The notes under the pieces were generated by a model. That model was not told the DNA's origin. It ran no database searches and saw only the letters and a program-made list of their open reading frames with translations. Source: Desulfofarcimen acetoxidans DSM 771 (lineage in GTDB: Bacteria; Bacillota; Desulfotomaculia; Desulfotomaculales; Desulfofarciminaceae). Taken from it: a stretch of DNA of 64,000 nucleotides. The position numbers and the translations under genes were made by a program. Positions 10,516-20,537 of this stretch are shown here, piece after piece; position 1 is the stretch's first letter; every line of letters starts with the position of its first letter. The stretch is taken from NCBI RefSeq assembly GCF_000024205.1, contig NC_013216.1, forward strand, positions 4,154,001 to 4,218,000, read 5' to 3'.

Positions 10516-12217
10516 CTTTGTAGCCCTCTAACTTGGCAAAATCAACAATCCTGTTTTTACCGTTCTTTTTTGCTTTCTTGACCGCCTGCCCGGCTTTTTT
10601 AAATAGATCACCCAGATCACCGCCGTCACGGGGAAACACAGCCAGTCCTATACTCAAGGTCAGCCTGACAAAGTTATCCTCCCCCGCAGCAAAGCTATAA
10701 CCCATAACCTCCCGCCTGAGTCTGTCCGCCACCTGTCGGCTGAGCTGCTCACCTGCCGCGGTTAATACAAGAGCAAACTCCTCTCCCTCGCATCGACCGA
10801 TAATCGCATTCTCCTCCGAATACCTCGACAGCAGCTGGCCCAACTGTGATAAAACAGCGTCTCCCGCCGCATGACCGTACCTGTTATTAATATTATTAAA
10901 ATTATCCACATCAACAAGCATTAAAACAAATTCTTTCTTTTCCCGCAAGGCCCGTTCAAATTCAGCCTGAGCCAGCAAGAAAAAATACCTGCGGTTATAA
11001 AGCCCGGTCAGCGGATCCCTGGATGCCATGGACTTCAATCTCTTATGCATTGAGGTTTGAGTAATGGCTACTTTAACCTGACCGCTCATAATCATCATCA
11101 GCTGCATATTGCCCTCATCAAAAGCATTCTGGCGCTTGTCCCCCAGGGCGATAATACCCACCGCCTCACCTTCTGTCAAAAGGGGAATGACCAGCAGGGA
11201 GCGCTGGTTCTGCACCCAGCCTTGCTCAGCCTTCAAACGATAGCCGGCCCGTCCTTCAAAAATAATTTTCGGCCTGCCTGTTTCGGCCAGCTGCCCGAGG
11301 ATTCCCTCCCCACCGTCCAAAGCCTGCCGCCTGATCAATTCTGCCTGGGGACTAATCACAGCCCCGGGCAAAAACTGCTTTCTTTCCCCGGACCAAACAT
11401 AGATAACCCCGGTATGAAAAGGTATTACCCGGCGGGCCTGGGCCAAAATAATACCCAGCATTTCCTCCAGAGACTCCCGGCCGCCCAGACGGCGGGCTAC
11501 CTCATACAGTGCCGTCAATTCCCGGTTAGCCAGAGCCAGGTTAACATATATCCTTAAAATCAACTGCATGACCAGCACGGGCAAAAAAAACAGTGAAGAG
11601 CCGTAGATGCCTATATTTTTGTACAACAAGGCTATCAATATCCCAAAAGGCACAGCCAAAAGATAAGTAAACCCGTCCCACTGCAGAGTATCAGCCATAT
11701 TTAGAATAAGATGATTGTGCCGGAAAGGTCGCTGGTAGATATACAGAAGCAAGTTATTAATGAGAAAAAAAGTACAAATAAAGGCCAACAGGGGCGCGGC
11801 ATTCTCATAGCTCAAACCGCCCTGCCTGCCGCCCAGAAAGCTATAAACTTCAGCCGACCCTACCGCAGCCAAAACATACATAGAGGCATTAAACAAAATA
11901 GCCCGAACCGGGTTGCCCCGGTTAGCAATGCCCTGGCCAACCAGTATAGCCAGAAAACTAATCCACACGGCAGTGGGACCTCCATATATAACAAAAGCAG
12001 CCAAGACTACGGCAAACCCCGCGGAAAGCTGCCCCTGAGGAAAAGTCACCGCAACACATTCGGCTAAAATACCCAGAAACAGCATAATCAATAATTCATT
12101 AATCAAATCCTGGTTAATTTTATAAAAATAAGTTTTTAAAAAGTATCCCGCACAGCCAATTACCAGCCAGGTATAAAATATATGGGCTAGGCCTCTCTTC
12201 ATCTTCACCGTCATCAC
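10505..12217 (-). CDS. Membrane GAF-GGDEF protein with altered active-site motif
   Basis: The protein has 570 residues with about seven membrane segments at residues 10-225 (MASE-like sensor). A GAF domain follows at about 240-390 (VIPFHTGVIYVWS), and a GGDEF domain at about 400-555 (SRDPLTGLYNRRYFF, DVDNFNNINNRYGHAAGD). GGDEF domains make cyclic di-GMP. The signature reads CEGEEF where active enzymes usually have GG(D/E)EF: the first glycine is replaced by glutamate, so activity is uncertain. No RxxD inhibitory site is visible before it. The start may be GTG 12217, ATG 12214 or ATG 12202; GGGGGTGAT precedes the last by about 10 nt. Confidence 0.85.
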   Translation of the reverse strand: MMTVKMKRGLAHIFYTWLVIGCAGYFLKTYFYKINQDLINELLIMLFLGILAECVAVTFPQGQLSAGFAVVLAAFVIYGGPTAVWISFLAILVGQGIANRGNPVRAILFNASMYVLAAVGSAEVYSFLGGRQGGLSYENAAPLLAFICTFFLINNLLLYIYQRPFRHNHLILNMADTLQWDGFTYLLAVPFGILIALLYKNIGIYGSSLFFLPVLVMQLILRIYVNLALANRELTALYEVARRLGGRESLEEMLGIILAQARRVIPFHTGVIYVWSGERKQFLPGAVISPQAELIRRQALDGGEGILGQLAETGRPKIIFEGRAGYRLKAEQGWVQNQRSLLVIPLLTEGEAVGIIALGDKRQNAFDEGNMQLMMIMSGQVKVAITQTSMHKRLKSMASRDPLTGLYNRRYFFLLAQAEFERALREKKEFVLMLVDVDNFNNINNRYGHAAGDAVLSQLGQLLSRYSEENAIIGRCEGEEFALVLTAAGEQLSRQVADRLRREVMGYSFAAGEDNFVRLTLSIGLAVFPRDGGDLGDLFKKAGQAVKKAKKNGKNRIVDFAKLEGYKDAT

Positions 12218-12251
12218 CCCCGCAATATACAGTTCGACACGCGGGCAATTA

Positions 12252-12689
12252 TTACCTCTCCCTTTGAGTCAATAATTGTTGAAATAATGGCATCCGTGCA
12301 AGCTGGCGGCTGCTCATGCCTCTGATATCCAAATAAAAAACTTTGCCATCCTTATCTTCAGCTACTTGCGGGCAACAGCTTTTATTTTCATCCGATATTA
12401 TATTCATCTGAAAATTAAACATAGCCGACATGCGTTTAAGAATTTGCACAGTATCATCCTGAGAACCCGTATCTATCACTTGCAATTCCACTGCGCCCAG
12501 ATGACGATGCCTGGCGGCCATAATTCTCCTGATAAAAAACTCTATTCCTTCCTCCTGATCTTTAACCAGCACAACCAACTTCACAGGAGTCTTCATCAGA
12601 ATACTTTTTCTATAGACACACATACCTCTTATGGCCCAGTAGGACAGAAATGCCGCAAACAAGACCAGTGTTATTTTTGCTATATGCAT
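12252..12689 (-). CDS. Small membrane-anchored protein with glycosyltransferase-like fold
   Basis: This protein of unknown function has 145 residues from the ATG at 12689, which has GGGGAGGTG upstream; longer in-frame starts lack one. Residues 4-22 form a membrane helix (ITLVLFAAFLSYWAIRG). The remainder (VKLVVLVKDQEEGIEFFIRRI...VELQVIDTGSQDDTVQIL) resembles the first half of a GT-A glycosyltransferase, with an acidic DTGSQDD turn. It is far too short for a full enzyme. Similar small proteins are common in clostridia without an assigned role. Confidence 0.6.
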   Translation of the reverse strand: MHIAKITLVLFAAFLSYWAIRGMCVYRKSILMKTPVKLVVLVKDQEEGIEFFIRRIMAARHRHLGAVELQVIDTGSQDDTVQILKRMSAMFNFQMNIISDENKSCCPQVAEDKDGKVFYLDIRGMSSRQLARMPLFQQLLTQRER

Positions 12690-12766
12690 AAAATCCTTCA
12701 CCTCCCCGTATTGCAAATTATGCAATCTGCAATGGGAAGGTGAAATATTTATAAACCCTTTAGGCA

Positions 12767-12797
12767 TAAAAAAAAGCCGCCCCATAGGGCCGCTGAA
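12767..12797 (-). terminator. Terminator-like hairpin downstream of metK
   Basis: On the minus strand a GC-rich stem with one mismatch (AGCGGCCC / GGGCGGCT-like) is followed directly by eight Ts. It lies about 80 nt after the metK stop codon and before the start of the 12689 gene. Confidence 0.6.
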
Positions 12798-12877
12798 AAC
12801 AAACCCGCACCACCCTGACAGCGGTACGGGATAAATGGATATTATTCACCGGAAAACCGGCAACTTGATCCCATTAA

Positions 12878-14068
12878 CTACAAACCGGACTGAGAGCGCA
12901 AAATAGCCGCTTTATCAGTTCTTTCCCAGGGCAAATCAACATCGGTCCGGCCAAAATGGCCGTAGGCGGCAGTATTTTTGTATATAGGACGACGCAAATC
13001 CAGTGTCTTGATAATGCCGGCCGGGCGCAGGTCAAAATTAGCTTTAATCAATTCGACCAGACGATCTTCAGGAATTTTGCCGGTACAACCCGTGTCTACC
13101 GCTACAGACACCGGTTGGGCCACACCGATAGCATAAGCCAGCTGCACCTCACACTTGTCAGCCAAACCGGCTGCCACGATATTTTTAGCTACGTAACGGG
13201 CGGCATAACAGGCGGAGCGATCCACCTTAGTGGGATCCTTGCCGGAAAAAGCTCCCCCGCCGTGCCGGGCCATACCGCCATAAGTATCAACAATTATCTT
13301 GCGGCCGGTTAAACCGGCGTCGCCTTGAGGACCGCCAATCACAAAACGCCCTGTGGGATTAACCAGGTACCGTGTCTTTTCATCCAGCAATTCAGAGGGC
13401 ACAACCGGCTTAATCACCTTATCAATAATATCTTGCCTGATCGTATCCGGGCCTATTTCCGGGTGATGCTGCGCAGAAACCAGCACTGTATCCAGGCGCA
13501 GCGGCTTGCCGTCCTCATACTCCACGGTAACCTGAACTTTGCCGTCCGGACGCAAATAATCAATCTCCTCGCTCTTGCGCGCTTCCGACAACTTTCTGGC
13601 CAGGCGATGGGCCAAAGAAATAGGCAGAGGCATCAGCTCGGGCGTCTCATTGATAGCAAAACCGAACATAAGACCCTGATCGCCGGCACCGATTTTCTCT
13701 ATTTCCGCGTCAACCGCAGCCCCGCTTCTGGTCTCCAGGGAATTGTCCACCCCCTGGGCTATGTCAGGAGACTGCTCATCTATAGAAGTTAAAACCGCAC
13801 AGGTGTCACCGTCAAAACCATATTTAGCCCTGGTATACCCTATACCCAGAACGGTTTCCCTGACAACTTTGGGGATGTCCACATAACATTTGGTGGTAAT
13901 CTCTCCCGCCACAAGAACCAGACCGGTAGTAACCAGTGTCTCACAGGCTACCCTGGCATTAGGATCATTGGCGATGATTGAGTCCAATATAGCATCTGAT
14001 ATCTGATCCGCTACCTTATCAGGATGCCCCTCAGTAACAGATTCAGAAGTAAACAGGTGTTTAGCCAT
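12878..14068 (-). CDS. metK: S-adenosylmethionine synthetase
   Basis: MetK makes S-adenosylmethionine from methionine and ATP and is a cytosolic tetramer. The motifs are clear: [12 protein letters not shown] near residue 14, the hexapeptide GAGDQG, and [16 protein letters not shown]. The 396 residues are full length. GGGAGGTTT lies upstream of the ATG. The 260-nt divergent region to the SLH gene shows no SAM-I box core, so riboswitch control is not supported here. Confidence 0.98.
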   Translation of the reverse strand: MAKHLFTSESVTEGHPDKVADQISDAILDSIIANDPNARVACETLVTTGLVLVAGEITTKCYVDIPKVVRETVLGIGYTRAKYGFDGDTCAVLTSIDEQSPDIAQGVDNSLETRSGAAVDAEIEKIGAGDQGLMFGFAINETPELMPLPISLAHRLARKLSEARKSEEIDYLRPDGKVQVTVEYEDGKPLRLDTVLVSAQHHPEIGPDTIRQDIIDKVIKPVVPSELLDEKTRYLVNPTGRFVIGGPQGDAGLTGRKIIVDTYGGMARHGGGAFSGKDPTKVDRSACYAARYVAKNIVAAGLADKCEVQLAYAIGVAQPVSVAVDTGCTGKIPEDRLVELIKANFDLRPAGIIKTLDLRRPIYKNTAAYGHFGRTDVDLPWERTDKAAILRSQSGL

Positions 14069-14210
14069 ATTTGAAACCTCCCAACATATTCATTTTTCAC
14101 TACCCATCAAAACTAATAAAGCCCCCCACAACAAAAGCAGAAGGACAAAAAAATCAATTATATTCTAACAAATGGCAAAAATTATGTCAACCATGTTTGT
14201 TAGACAGCAA

Positions 14211-14235
14211 AACCGGCAGCAAGCTGCTGCCGGTT
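14211..14235. repeat. Perfect 10-bp inverted repeat between metK and SLH gene
   Basis: AACCGGCAGC and GCTGCCGGTT face each other across 5 nt. No clear T-run follows on either strand. It may be a regulatory hairpin or operator in the divergent intergenic region. Confidence 0.45.
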
Positions 14236-14329
14236 CAATAGCAAGAGGCACAAATATTTATTGTATATTTTGTTGCATATTATTGCCAATTGATTTGCCA
14301 AATGTTAATATAATACAGAGGTGTTTTTT

Positions 14330-14905
14330 ATGAAAAGATTGGCTCAAATTATCACACTGATTCTGCTGGGAGTAATTATAGGCATGATGACTTCAGATCC
14401 CATTGCCATACTCAGAAGCGGCAAAATGCAACAAACCGATAGTCAAAAAAGTGTTGATTATGAACACCACTGGGCTAAAAAATATATCGACACGGCTATA
14501 ACAAACGGTTATGTCAGCGGCTACCCGGACGGCAGTTTTAAGCCGGATGAGCCGATTACACGCGCAGCTTTTGCGGTTATTATGGATAAAAGTCTTATAA
14601 TCTCTAAAAATAATGAACAAAATATTTCCTTAACCAGCTATATGGATTACGCCGAAATCCCGGAGTGGGCCGCCGCAGGCATTGAAAAAGCCCTTCATAA
14701 CGGCCTGATCAAACCCTATGGTGATAATTCTGTCCGCCCGGCAAATCCATTAATCACGGAAGATATTCTGGCTCTAATAGAAAAGGAAAAACTTCCGGCC
14801 GAGATCTTAAAGAAAGCAAGCAGTGATGCCATTACCAGGGGCGAGGCCTGTGTACTGATACCGATCCTAAAAGAAAATCTTTTTATCCGGCAAAGCCCTC
14901 TGTAA
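14330..14905 (+). CDS. Small exported SLH-domain protein
   Basis: This is a surface protein of 191 residues. A signal anchor (LAQIITLILLGVIIGMM) is followed by an S-layer homology repeat (YVSGYPDGSFKPDEPITRAAF) and a second weaker one (GLIKPYGDNSVRPANPLITE). SLH modules bind pyruvylated secondary cell-wall polymers. The ATG at 14330 has CAGAGGTG upstream, so the GTG at 14321 is not used. With only about two repeats it is shorter than usual three-repeat anchors. Confidence 0.8.
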   Translation: MKRLAQIITLILLGVIIGMMTSDPIAILRSGKMQQTDSQKSVDYEHHWAKKYIDTAITNGYVSGYPDGSFKPDEPITRAAFAVIMDKSLIISKNNEQNISLTSYMDYAEIPEWAAAGIEKALHNGLIKPYGDNSVRPANPLITEDILALIEKEKLPAEILKKASSDAITRGEACVLIPILKENLFIRQSPL

Positions 14906-14939
14906 AAAAACAGCAACCAATCTATCGATGACCTGCTGA

Positions 14940-15443
14940 TTACATCTTTCTTTTCGCGAGTTCCTTTAAAGCCATAGCCTTAAGAGCCTGGAACTCTCCC
15001 GGTGTAAGCCGCTGCATTAATACGGATTTTATCTCCGCTTTTTCTTGACCGGTTAAACCGCCTTGTGCCTTTTGCGCAAGAGACGTCAATTCTCCCATGG
15101 TAAATTTAGTAAGAACAAACTTCAAGGCCTCGTCCTTATCGGCAAACATCAGATTGCCTTTGCCGGGAGTCTGACCGGCAGCGGAATTATTGTTTTGCAG
15201 GTTCTGATTGTCCTCTGCAGCACCATTCTGATTTTCTGCTAAAGAAGGTAAACTGTTGTTCTGTATTGCCTCCATCTGTTTTTCTATTTCCGGGTTCATC
15301 TTTAACTTCTCAATATCTTCTTTTGCCAGCATACTGTTTTCTATTCCATCAATCATCTTATCAGCAGCGAAACTCATAACAAACTTGTAACCAGCCAGTC
15401 CCACAACAAGCAGCACGGTCAGTATTAATAACCACTTCTTCAT
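14940..15443 (-). CDS. Membrane-anchored protein of unknown function, paralogue 1
   Basis: Not recognised as a named family. It has 167 residues: an N-terminal membrane helix (WLLILTVLLVVGLAGYKFV), a low-complexity Asn/Gln-rich spacer at about 60-100, and a charged helical C-terminus (FVLTKFTMGELTSLAQKAQ). The C-terminus matches that of the neighbour at 15565 in pattern (F-L-x-x-F-x-x-G-E-L). It lies between SLH genes, which suggests a cell-surface role, by context only. Confidence 0.6.
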   Translation of the reverse strand: MKKWLLILTVLLVVGLAGYKFVMSFAADKMIDGIENSMLAKEDIEKLKMNPEIEKQMEAIQNNSLPSLAENQNGAAEDNQNLQNNNSAAGQTPGKGNLMFADKDEALKFVLTKFTMGELTSLAQKAQGGLTGQEKAEIKSVLMQRLTPGEFQALKAMALKELAKRKM

Positions 15444-15564
15444 ACTCGCTCACCTACCCCGCATCATAATTTATCTAACTAACTTTCATTGTAGCACAAA
15501 TAATATTTAAGTTAAATCACCCATAGGCACTGCTGACACCTTAATCCCCATATGTCCGGTACAA

Positions 15565-15897
15565 TCAATCCCGCATAGATTTTTTCTGTTCCTCCTGCAA
15601 GACATTGACTATGGCTTTGTACTCTTCCTCTGTCATTTTCCGCTTCAGCAAAGCCTTAACTTCTTCCCTTTCTTGCGGTATGCCGCTTTTATATTTACGG
15701 GCAAACTCTTTTAATTCGCCTGCAGGAAACCTGTTTAATAAAAAAACGGCAGCCTGCTCTTTGGTACGAATGACTTGCACTTCGGGCTTTTCCTCAGCTA
15801 ACTTTTCAGGAGGAATATATGACGACACCAAGTAGAAAAACAAATCTACCGCAAGCACCAGTAAAACCATTTTCAGCCACTTCTTCACATTACTCAT
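15565..15897 (-). CDS. Membrane-anchored protein of unknown function, paralogue 2
   Basis: This protein has 110 residues. A membrane helix (MVLLVLAVDLFFYLVSSYI) is followed by a helical domain (FLLNRFPAGELKEFARKYK) that resembles the C-terminus of the 14940 protein. It lacks that protein's Asn/Gln spacer. The two look like tandem duplicates, about 120 nt apart on the same strand. No function can be assigned. Confidence 0.6.
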   Translation of the reverse strand: MSNVKKWLKMVLLVLAVDLFFYLVSSYIPPEKLAEEKPEVQVIRTKEQAAVFLLNRFPAGELKEFARKYKSGIPQEREEVKALLKRKMTEEEYKAIVNVLQEEQKKSMRD

Positions 15898-16089
15898 CCT
15901 TTCTTTGAGTAATTAGTATTCGCTGCAGGGATTTGCTAATCCTTTAGCGAATTATACAGAGATGAATTATTAATATACTTAATTATATTTTGTTATTTTT
16001 ATAACCATTTGGGGGTGGTATAAAGATTAATTAGTTTGTAGCTTTATTGGTCTAAAAAATAACCGGAAAGGAGTTAAGAGTTTAAGAAA

Positions 16090-17685
16090 ATGAAATATTA
16101 TAATAAGCTTCTAATAACCACCGTAACCGTTTGTCTTATCTTTGGGCTGGCTGGTGCCGCCCTTGCCGCTGATTTAACGGATATAACCAATCACTGGGCC
16201 AACAATCAAATTAAAAGCTGGGTTGAGCAAGGCCTGGCGTCAGGATATCCCGACGGCACCTTCAAACCGGACAAAGAAATATCCAGAGCCGAATTTGTAG
16301 TACTGGTGAACAAAGCCTTTAATATTAATAGTTCAAATGAAACAAACGTTTTCAATGATGTTAAGGCTAACGACTGGTTCAGTAAAGATGTGGCAGCAGC
16401 CAGAGCCGCCGCCTATATAGCAGGTTATGAAGACAACACCTTTAAACCTGACCAAAAAATCAGCCGCCAGGAAGTTGCCGCAATAGTAACCAGGCTGCTA
16501 AAACTTGATACAGCCGGTGATTTAACAGAGTTGGACAAGTTCACTGACAGCAAGAGCATCCCGTCCTGGTCGCAAGCCGGCCTGAACGCAGTAGTCAAGA
16601 AAGGAATTATCAAAGGTTACCCTGACCAAACTGTACAACCCTTTAAAGCCATTACCAGGGCGGAAGCAATAGTTTGCCTGAGTGCGGCTAAAGGTGAGGA
16701 AAAAACGCCACCGGTTGTGACCGTAAAACCGGCTATAGAAGGAAAAGTAACCTATAAAGGCAGTGCGGTAAAAGGCGCGGCAATTAAATTATTTAATAAA
16801 GACGGCTATCAAGTGATCAAGAAAACAACAACTGATGCCCAGGGTGCGTATAAGTTGGAGGCAGATCCGGGTGTTTACGATTTAACCGCCACTACAGATA
16901 AAACAGTGGCCTATGCCAGTGATGTGACAGTTGCCGCCGATACCATCACCTCCAACGAACTTGTCTTAGAAGATGCAGCCATAGTAACAGGCAAATTAAA
17001 TGACAAAAATAATAAAGCCGCGGCAAATATTGAAATAATGTTTACAACCAACCCAACCTTTGTTGCAACCACGGATCAAAACGGTGAATATACGCTGGTT
17101 TTACTCTCCGGTCGCAAATATACAATTAGAGCTATAAATCCGAATAATCATACTGCGGAAGTAATCAGAGAAAATGTAGATATTGGCAGTTCCGCTCAGA
17201 AACAAACAATGAGCTCATTGTCGGTTTCCTTTGCAACAGCCTCTTCAGGTGGCGGGGGCGGAGGAGGAGGCGGCGGAAGCACCGGCAGCGATGACTACCC
17301 CAGTATTTCCAGCGCGTCTATCACAATAAAAGATGCCGATCAAACTAAAACTTTTACAGTCGGCAGCATAACTGACGGAAAAGGCACAATCGTTTTGACA
17401 GGCAGTGAAAATGCATTGATTACCGGTGGAAGCATCACTGTTTCTGAAGCTTCTAAGCTTACAGTAACCTCACCGGCTTTTCTGGCATCACTCCAGGGAC
17501 CGCAGCAATTAACAGCAGGTACAAACAATTTAGATACAATTGATTTGTTAACCAATGCCTCTGCCACCCTTGGTCTTTTGCATGATGCAGTAAGTGACGG
17601 GGATGTCACTCTGGCGGGTAAATTAACGGATAATGACGGCAATACGTCAAACGTTCAATTAAAAATCGTTATTAATTTAAATTAA
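16090..17685 (+). CDS. SLH-domain surface protein with carboxypeptidase-regulatory-like repeats
   Basis: This is an exported S-layer-type protein of 531 residues. A signal peptide (residues 1-27, ending AALAADL) is followed by three SLH repeats at about 28-205. Two carboxypeptidase-regulatory-like beta-sandwich units follow at about 210-380 (IEGKVTYKGSAVKGAAIKLF), then a ten-glycine linker and a C-terminal beta-rich domain of about 125 residues. The first 395 residues closely match the convergent gene at 17769, while the C-termini differ. GGAAAGGAG lies upstream. Confidence 0.88.
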   Translation: MKYYNKLLITTVTVCLIFGLAGAALAADLTDITNHWANNQIKSWVEQGLASGYPDGTFKPDKEISRAEFVVLVNKAFNINSSNETNVFNDVKANDWFSKDVAAARAAAYIAGYEDNTFKPDQKISRQEVAAIVTRLLKLDTAGDLTELDKFTDSKSIPSWSQAGLNAVVKKGIIKGYPDQTVQPFKAITRAEAIVCLSAAKGEEKTPPVVTVKPAIEGKVTYKGSAVKGAAIKLFNKDGYQVIKKTTTDAQGAYKLEADPGVYDLTATTDKTVAYASDVTVAADTITSNELVLEDAAIVTGKLNDKNNKAAANIEIMFTTNPTFVATTDQNGEYTLVLLSGRKYTIRAINPNNHTAEVIRENVDIGSSAQKQTMSSLSVSFATASSGGGGGGGGGGSTGSDDYPSISSASITIKDADQTKTFTVGSITDGKGTIVLTGSENALITGGSITVSEASKLTVTSPAFLASLQGPQQLTAGTNNLDTIDLLTNASATLGLLHDAVSDGDVTLAGKLTDNDGNTSNVQLKIVINLN

Positions 17686-17696
17686 AATCTCAATTC

Positions 17697-17731
17697 AAAA
17701 AAGCCAATCACTTAAAGTGATTGGCTTTTTT
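17697..17731. terminator. Bidirectional terminator between convergent SLH genes
   Basis: AAAAAAGCCAATCAC and GTGATTGGCTTTTTT form a perfect stem with T-runs on both strands, placed 12 nt after the plus-strand gene and 38 nt from the end of the minus-strand gene. Confidence 0.9.
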
Positions 17732-17768
17732 GTCAGTACCGCGTAGTTTTCTTGATTCTACCATGGAT

Positions 17769-20537
17769 TTAATTTAGATTAAATTCGTAATCGTATACAG
17801 TGCCACTGGCTCCCTTGAATTCGAGGGTAACAACTGAGCCGCTTAAACTGCCCAGTGTTATTGAGCTATTTATACCTAATGCAGTCTTAAATTGATTAAT
17901 GCTTATTGTATCTCCCGGCAATACATCAATTGTGCCATGGTTATTGGCAAATGTTACTTTATTTAAGGTCAGTCCTTTGATTTCCATAGCCGGGATATTA
18001 ACCTCCGTGGAAAATGAGATTACTTCTCGCACAGTAGCCGAAAGCTCGTTATACGACGCGGCATCATTTTTCAGTGCCGTTTTCAAGGCATTAAAAGATG
18101 CTTCATCCAGTTTCGTAAAGTATTCTATGGCAGCTGCACTATGTGGTTTTCCGGCTAACTTATCAGCTATATATTCGTTTAAAGGTTTTCCTGAAACATT
18201 GATTTCCGTAATCTTGCCTTGTAATGTTATAACTACATTATCATAATTTCTGGACACCATTTTGTCTATTACAGACATCAGTAAATCACTTAATGATTTA
18301 GTTTTCAATGAATCGTTGGTAATAGTAACAGTTGTCGGCTCAGTTGCACTACCCAAATCAATTGTCAAATTGCCTGACGCCGCGCCTAAAAGAAGAATTT
18401 GCGACTTAATAGTGTTTAGCCAGCTGTCAAAAGCGGCGTTTTCCCCCTGATCGGCTAAAGTAGTGGCTGTCACAGTGTCCGCTTTAGGTGATTGACACTT
18501 CTGAGCGTTATATACCACAATAGTATAAGCATAGGTCTTACCCGGGGTTAATCCTGTATCATTATAACCACGAGCAGTTCCGTCAAGCATTGCCGCATTT
18601 ATTTTTGCACCATCTCTATAAAGATCAAAGCCTTTCGGATTGACTACTGTAGTTGTCCAGGACATCTCAACACTGTTCTGAGTTACACTTTCAATTTTGA
18701 GCACCGGCTTTTTAACTCTATTTGATATCATAACAGGAGATAAATTAGTGGCAAAGCTTATTTTTCCACCTGATATCGTGGATTCTCTGTAGTCCCACAC
18801 CTCACCGTTCCAGTGAAAAGCACCTGGATCAGTCAATCCGGCAGGTACAGGCAAGGTAAGAATTACCTCTTTGTCACCTAAACCGCTAATTACAATATCC
18901 AGCGCCAAGGAATCGGCAGGAATCAAACCGGGATCAATAGTCACAGGATTAATTGCTACAGTAGGTGACACCAAGGTAGGCAAATCTATAACTAACGGTA
19001 TTGACTGCCCTCCAACAGAAGCGGTCAAAGTAACTTCAGCCGGATGATTGCCCATGTTTATGGGAACCGGTGTACTTCCAACAGGTTCAGTTATATTAAT
19101 CCCCACAACCTTAATTATAAAACCCGTGTCAGTACCTTTATAGTACAGTTTGTAATCAGTATCTAATGTCCTTTCAGCCAGAGTTAAGACAACAACTTGC
19201 TTAGCGTCATTTTTAAATACCGCGGACACAACATTTAAACTCGGACTAAAAGTAAAATCAGAAGCTTGTACACCGCTTAGCGCCTGGTTGAAGGAAACCT
19301 CTACGGTCGTTTTATTGATATCATTTACGGTAGTTAATACGGCTTGTGAAGAACCGCCGCCACCCCCGCCGCCGCCTCCACCCGAGGAGGTCGTTGCAAA
19401 GGAAGCTCTCATTGTACTCATGGTTTGCGTCTGACCCGCGCTGCCCACAGTCACATTATCATCAATGACTTCTACTTCACCGTTACTCGGATTCATGGCT
19501 CTAACGGCATATTGGCGATCAGGCAATACAACCAGCTTATATTGGCCGCTTGAATTTGTAGTTGCAACAAAGGTTGGATTAGTTGTAAACATTATTTCCA
19601 CATTTGCCGCAGCATTATTGTTTTTATTATTTAGTCTACCGGTTATTATAGCTCCGTCTTCTAAAGTAAGATCCTGAGCGGTAATTTTATCAGCAGCAGC
19701 TGAAACATCACTGGCATAGCCCACAGTTTTGTCTGTAGTAGCCGTCAAATCGTAAACACCGGGATCCACCTCAAGTTTATACAAACCTTTTGCGTCAGTT
19801 GTGGTTTGCTTTATTACCTGAAAACCGTCTTTATCAAATAATTTAACTGCCGCATCTTTTACGGCACTGCCCTTATAGGTTACTTTTCCTTCTATCCCGG
19901 ATTTCTCAACTGTCGTCGAACCCTTAGCTATGGCTGCATTCAAGCAAACTATAGCTTCCGCCCTGGTTATAGCTTTAAAGGGTTGAACAGTTTTATCAGG
20001 GTAACCGTTAATAATGCCGTTTTTAACCGCCGCATTCAGTCCGGCCTGCGACCAGGACGGTATGCTGCTTCTGTCAGCGAACTTGTCCAACTCTGTTAAA
20101 TCACCGGCTGTATCAAGTTTCAGCAGCCTGGTTACTATCACGGCAACTTCCTGGCGGCTGATATTCCGGTCAGGTCTAAAAGTATTGTCTTCATAGCCGG
20201 AGATATAACCGGCAACTCTGGCCGCCTCTACATCCTTACTGAACCAATCGCCTGTCTTTACATCCGTAAAACTGTTGGTTTCATTTGAATTTTGAATTTT
20301 AAAAGACCTATTCACGAGTGCGACAAATTCGGCTCTGGACATTTCTTTATCCGGTTTAAACGTTCCGTCCGGATATCCGAATACCAGACCCTGATTTAAC
20401 CAGCTGTTAATTTGATTATTAGCCCAGTGCCCGCTAATATCAGATAACTCGCCGGCCATCACGGAGCCTGCAACTCCAAGCAACAAGCATACAGCAAGCG
20501 CAATAATAAAAACTCTCTTACTTGATTGCAAATACAA
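17769..20537 (-). CDS. Large SLH-domain surface protein with fibronectin type III region
   Basis: This exported protein of 922 residues has a signal peptide (1-28), three SLH repeats (about 29-205) and carboxypeptidase-regulatory-like units (about 215-385). A glycine linker of about ten residues follows. Next comes a beta-rich region, a fibronectin type III-like segment (KPVLKIESVTQNSVEMSWTT, about 640-720) and a unique C-terminus. The N-terminal 390 residues are nearly the same as in the convergent protein at 16090, giving long inverted homology. SLH repeats anchor it to the wall; the downstream domains probably face outward. Confidence 0.88.
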   Translation of the reverse strand: MYLQSSKRVFIIALAVCLLLGVAGSVMAGELSDISGHWANNQINSWLNQGLVFGYPDGTFKPDKEMSRAEFVALVNRSFKIQNSNETNSFTDVKTGDWFSKDVEAARVAGYISGYEDNTFRPDRNISRQEVAVIVTRLLKLDTAGDLTELDKFADRSSIPSWSQAGLNAAVKNGIINGYPDKTVQPFKAITRAEAIVCLNAAIAKGSTTVEKSGIEGKVTYKGSAVKDAAVKLFDKDGFQVIKQTTTDAKGLYKLEVDPGVYDLTATTDKTVGYASDVSAAADKITAQDLTLEDGAIITGRLNNKNNNAAANVEIMFTTNPTFVATTNSSGQYKLVVLPDRQYAVRAMNPSNGEVEVIDDNVTVGSAGQTQTMSTMRASFATTSSGGGGGGGGGGSSQAVLTTVNDINKTTVEVSFNQALSGVQASDFTFSPSLNVVSAVFKNDAKQVVVLTLAERTLDTDYKLYYKGTDTGFIIKVVGINITEPVGSTPVPINMGNHPAEVTLTASVGGQSIPLVIDLPTLVSPTVAINPVTIDPGLIPADSLALDIVISGLGDKEVILTLPVPAGLTDPGAFHWNGEVWDYRESTISGGKISFATNLSPVMISNRVKKPVLKIESVTQNSVEMSWTTTVVNPKGFDLYRDGAKINAAMLDGTARGYNDTGLTPGKTYAYTIVVYNAQKCQSPKADTVTATTLADQGENAAFDSWLNTIKSQILLLGAASGNLTIDLGSATEPTTVTITNDSLKTKSLSDLLMSVIDKMVSRNYDNVVITLQGKITEINVSGKPLNEYIADKLAGKPHSAAAIEYFTKLDEASFNALKTALKNDAASYNELSATVREVISFSTEVNIPAMEIKGLTLNKVTFANNHGTIDVLPGDTISINQFKTALGINSSITLGSLSGSVVTLEFKGASGTVYDYEFNLN

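Noticed and set aside
14069-14329. SAM riboswitch before metK
   Set aside because: The leader on the minus strand lacks the SAM-I core (no GAGGGA...GCAACC pattern), so no riboswitch is called.
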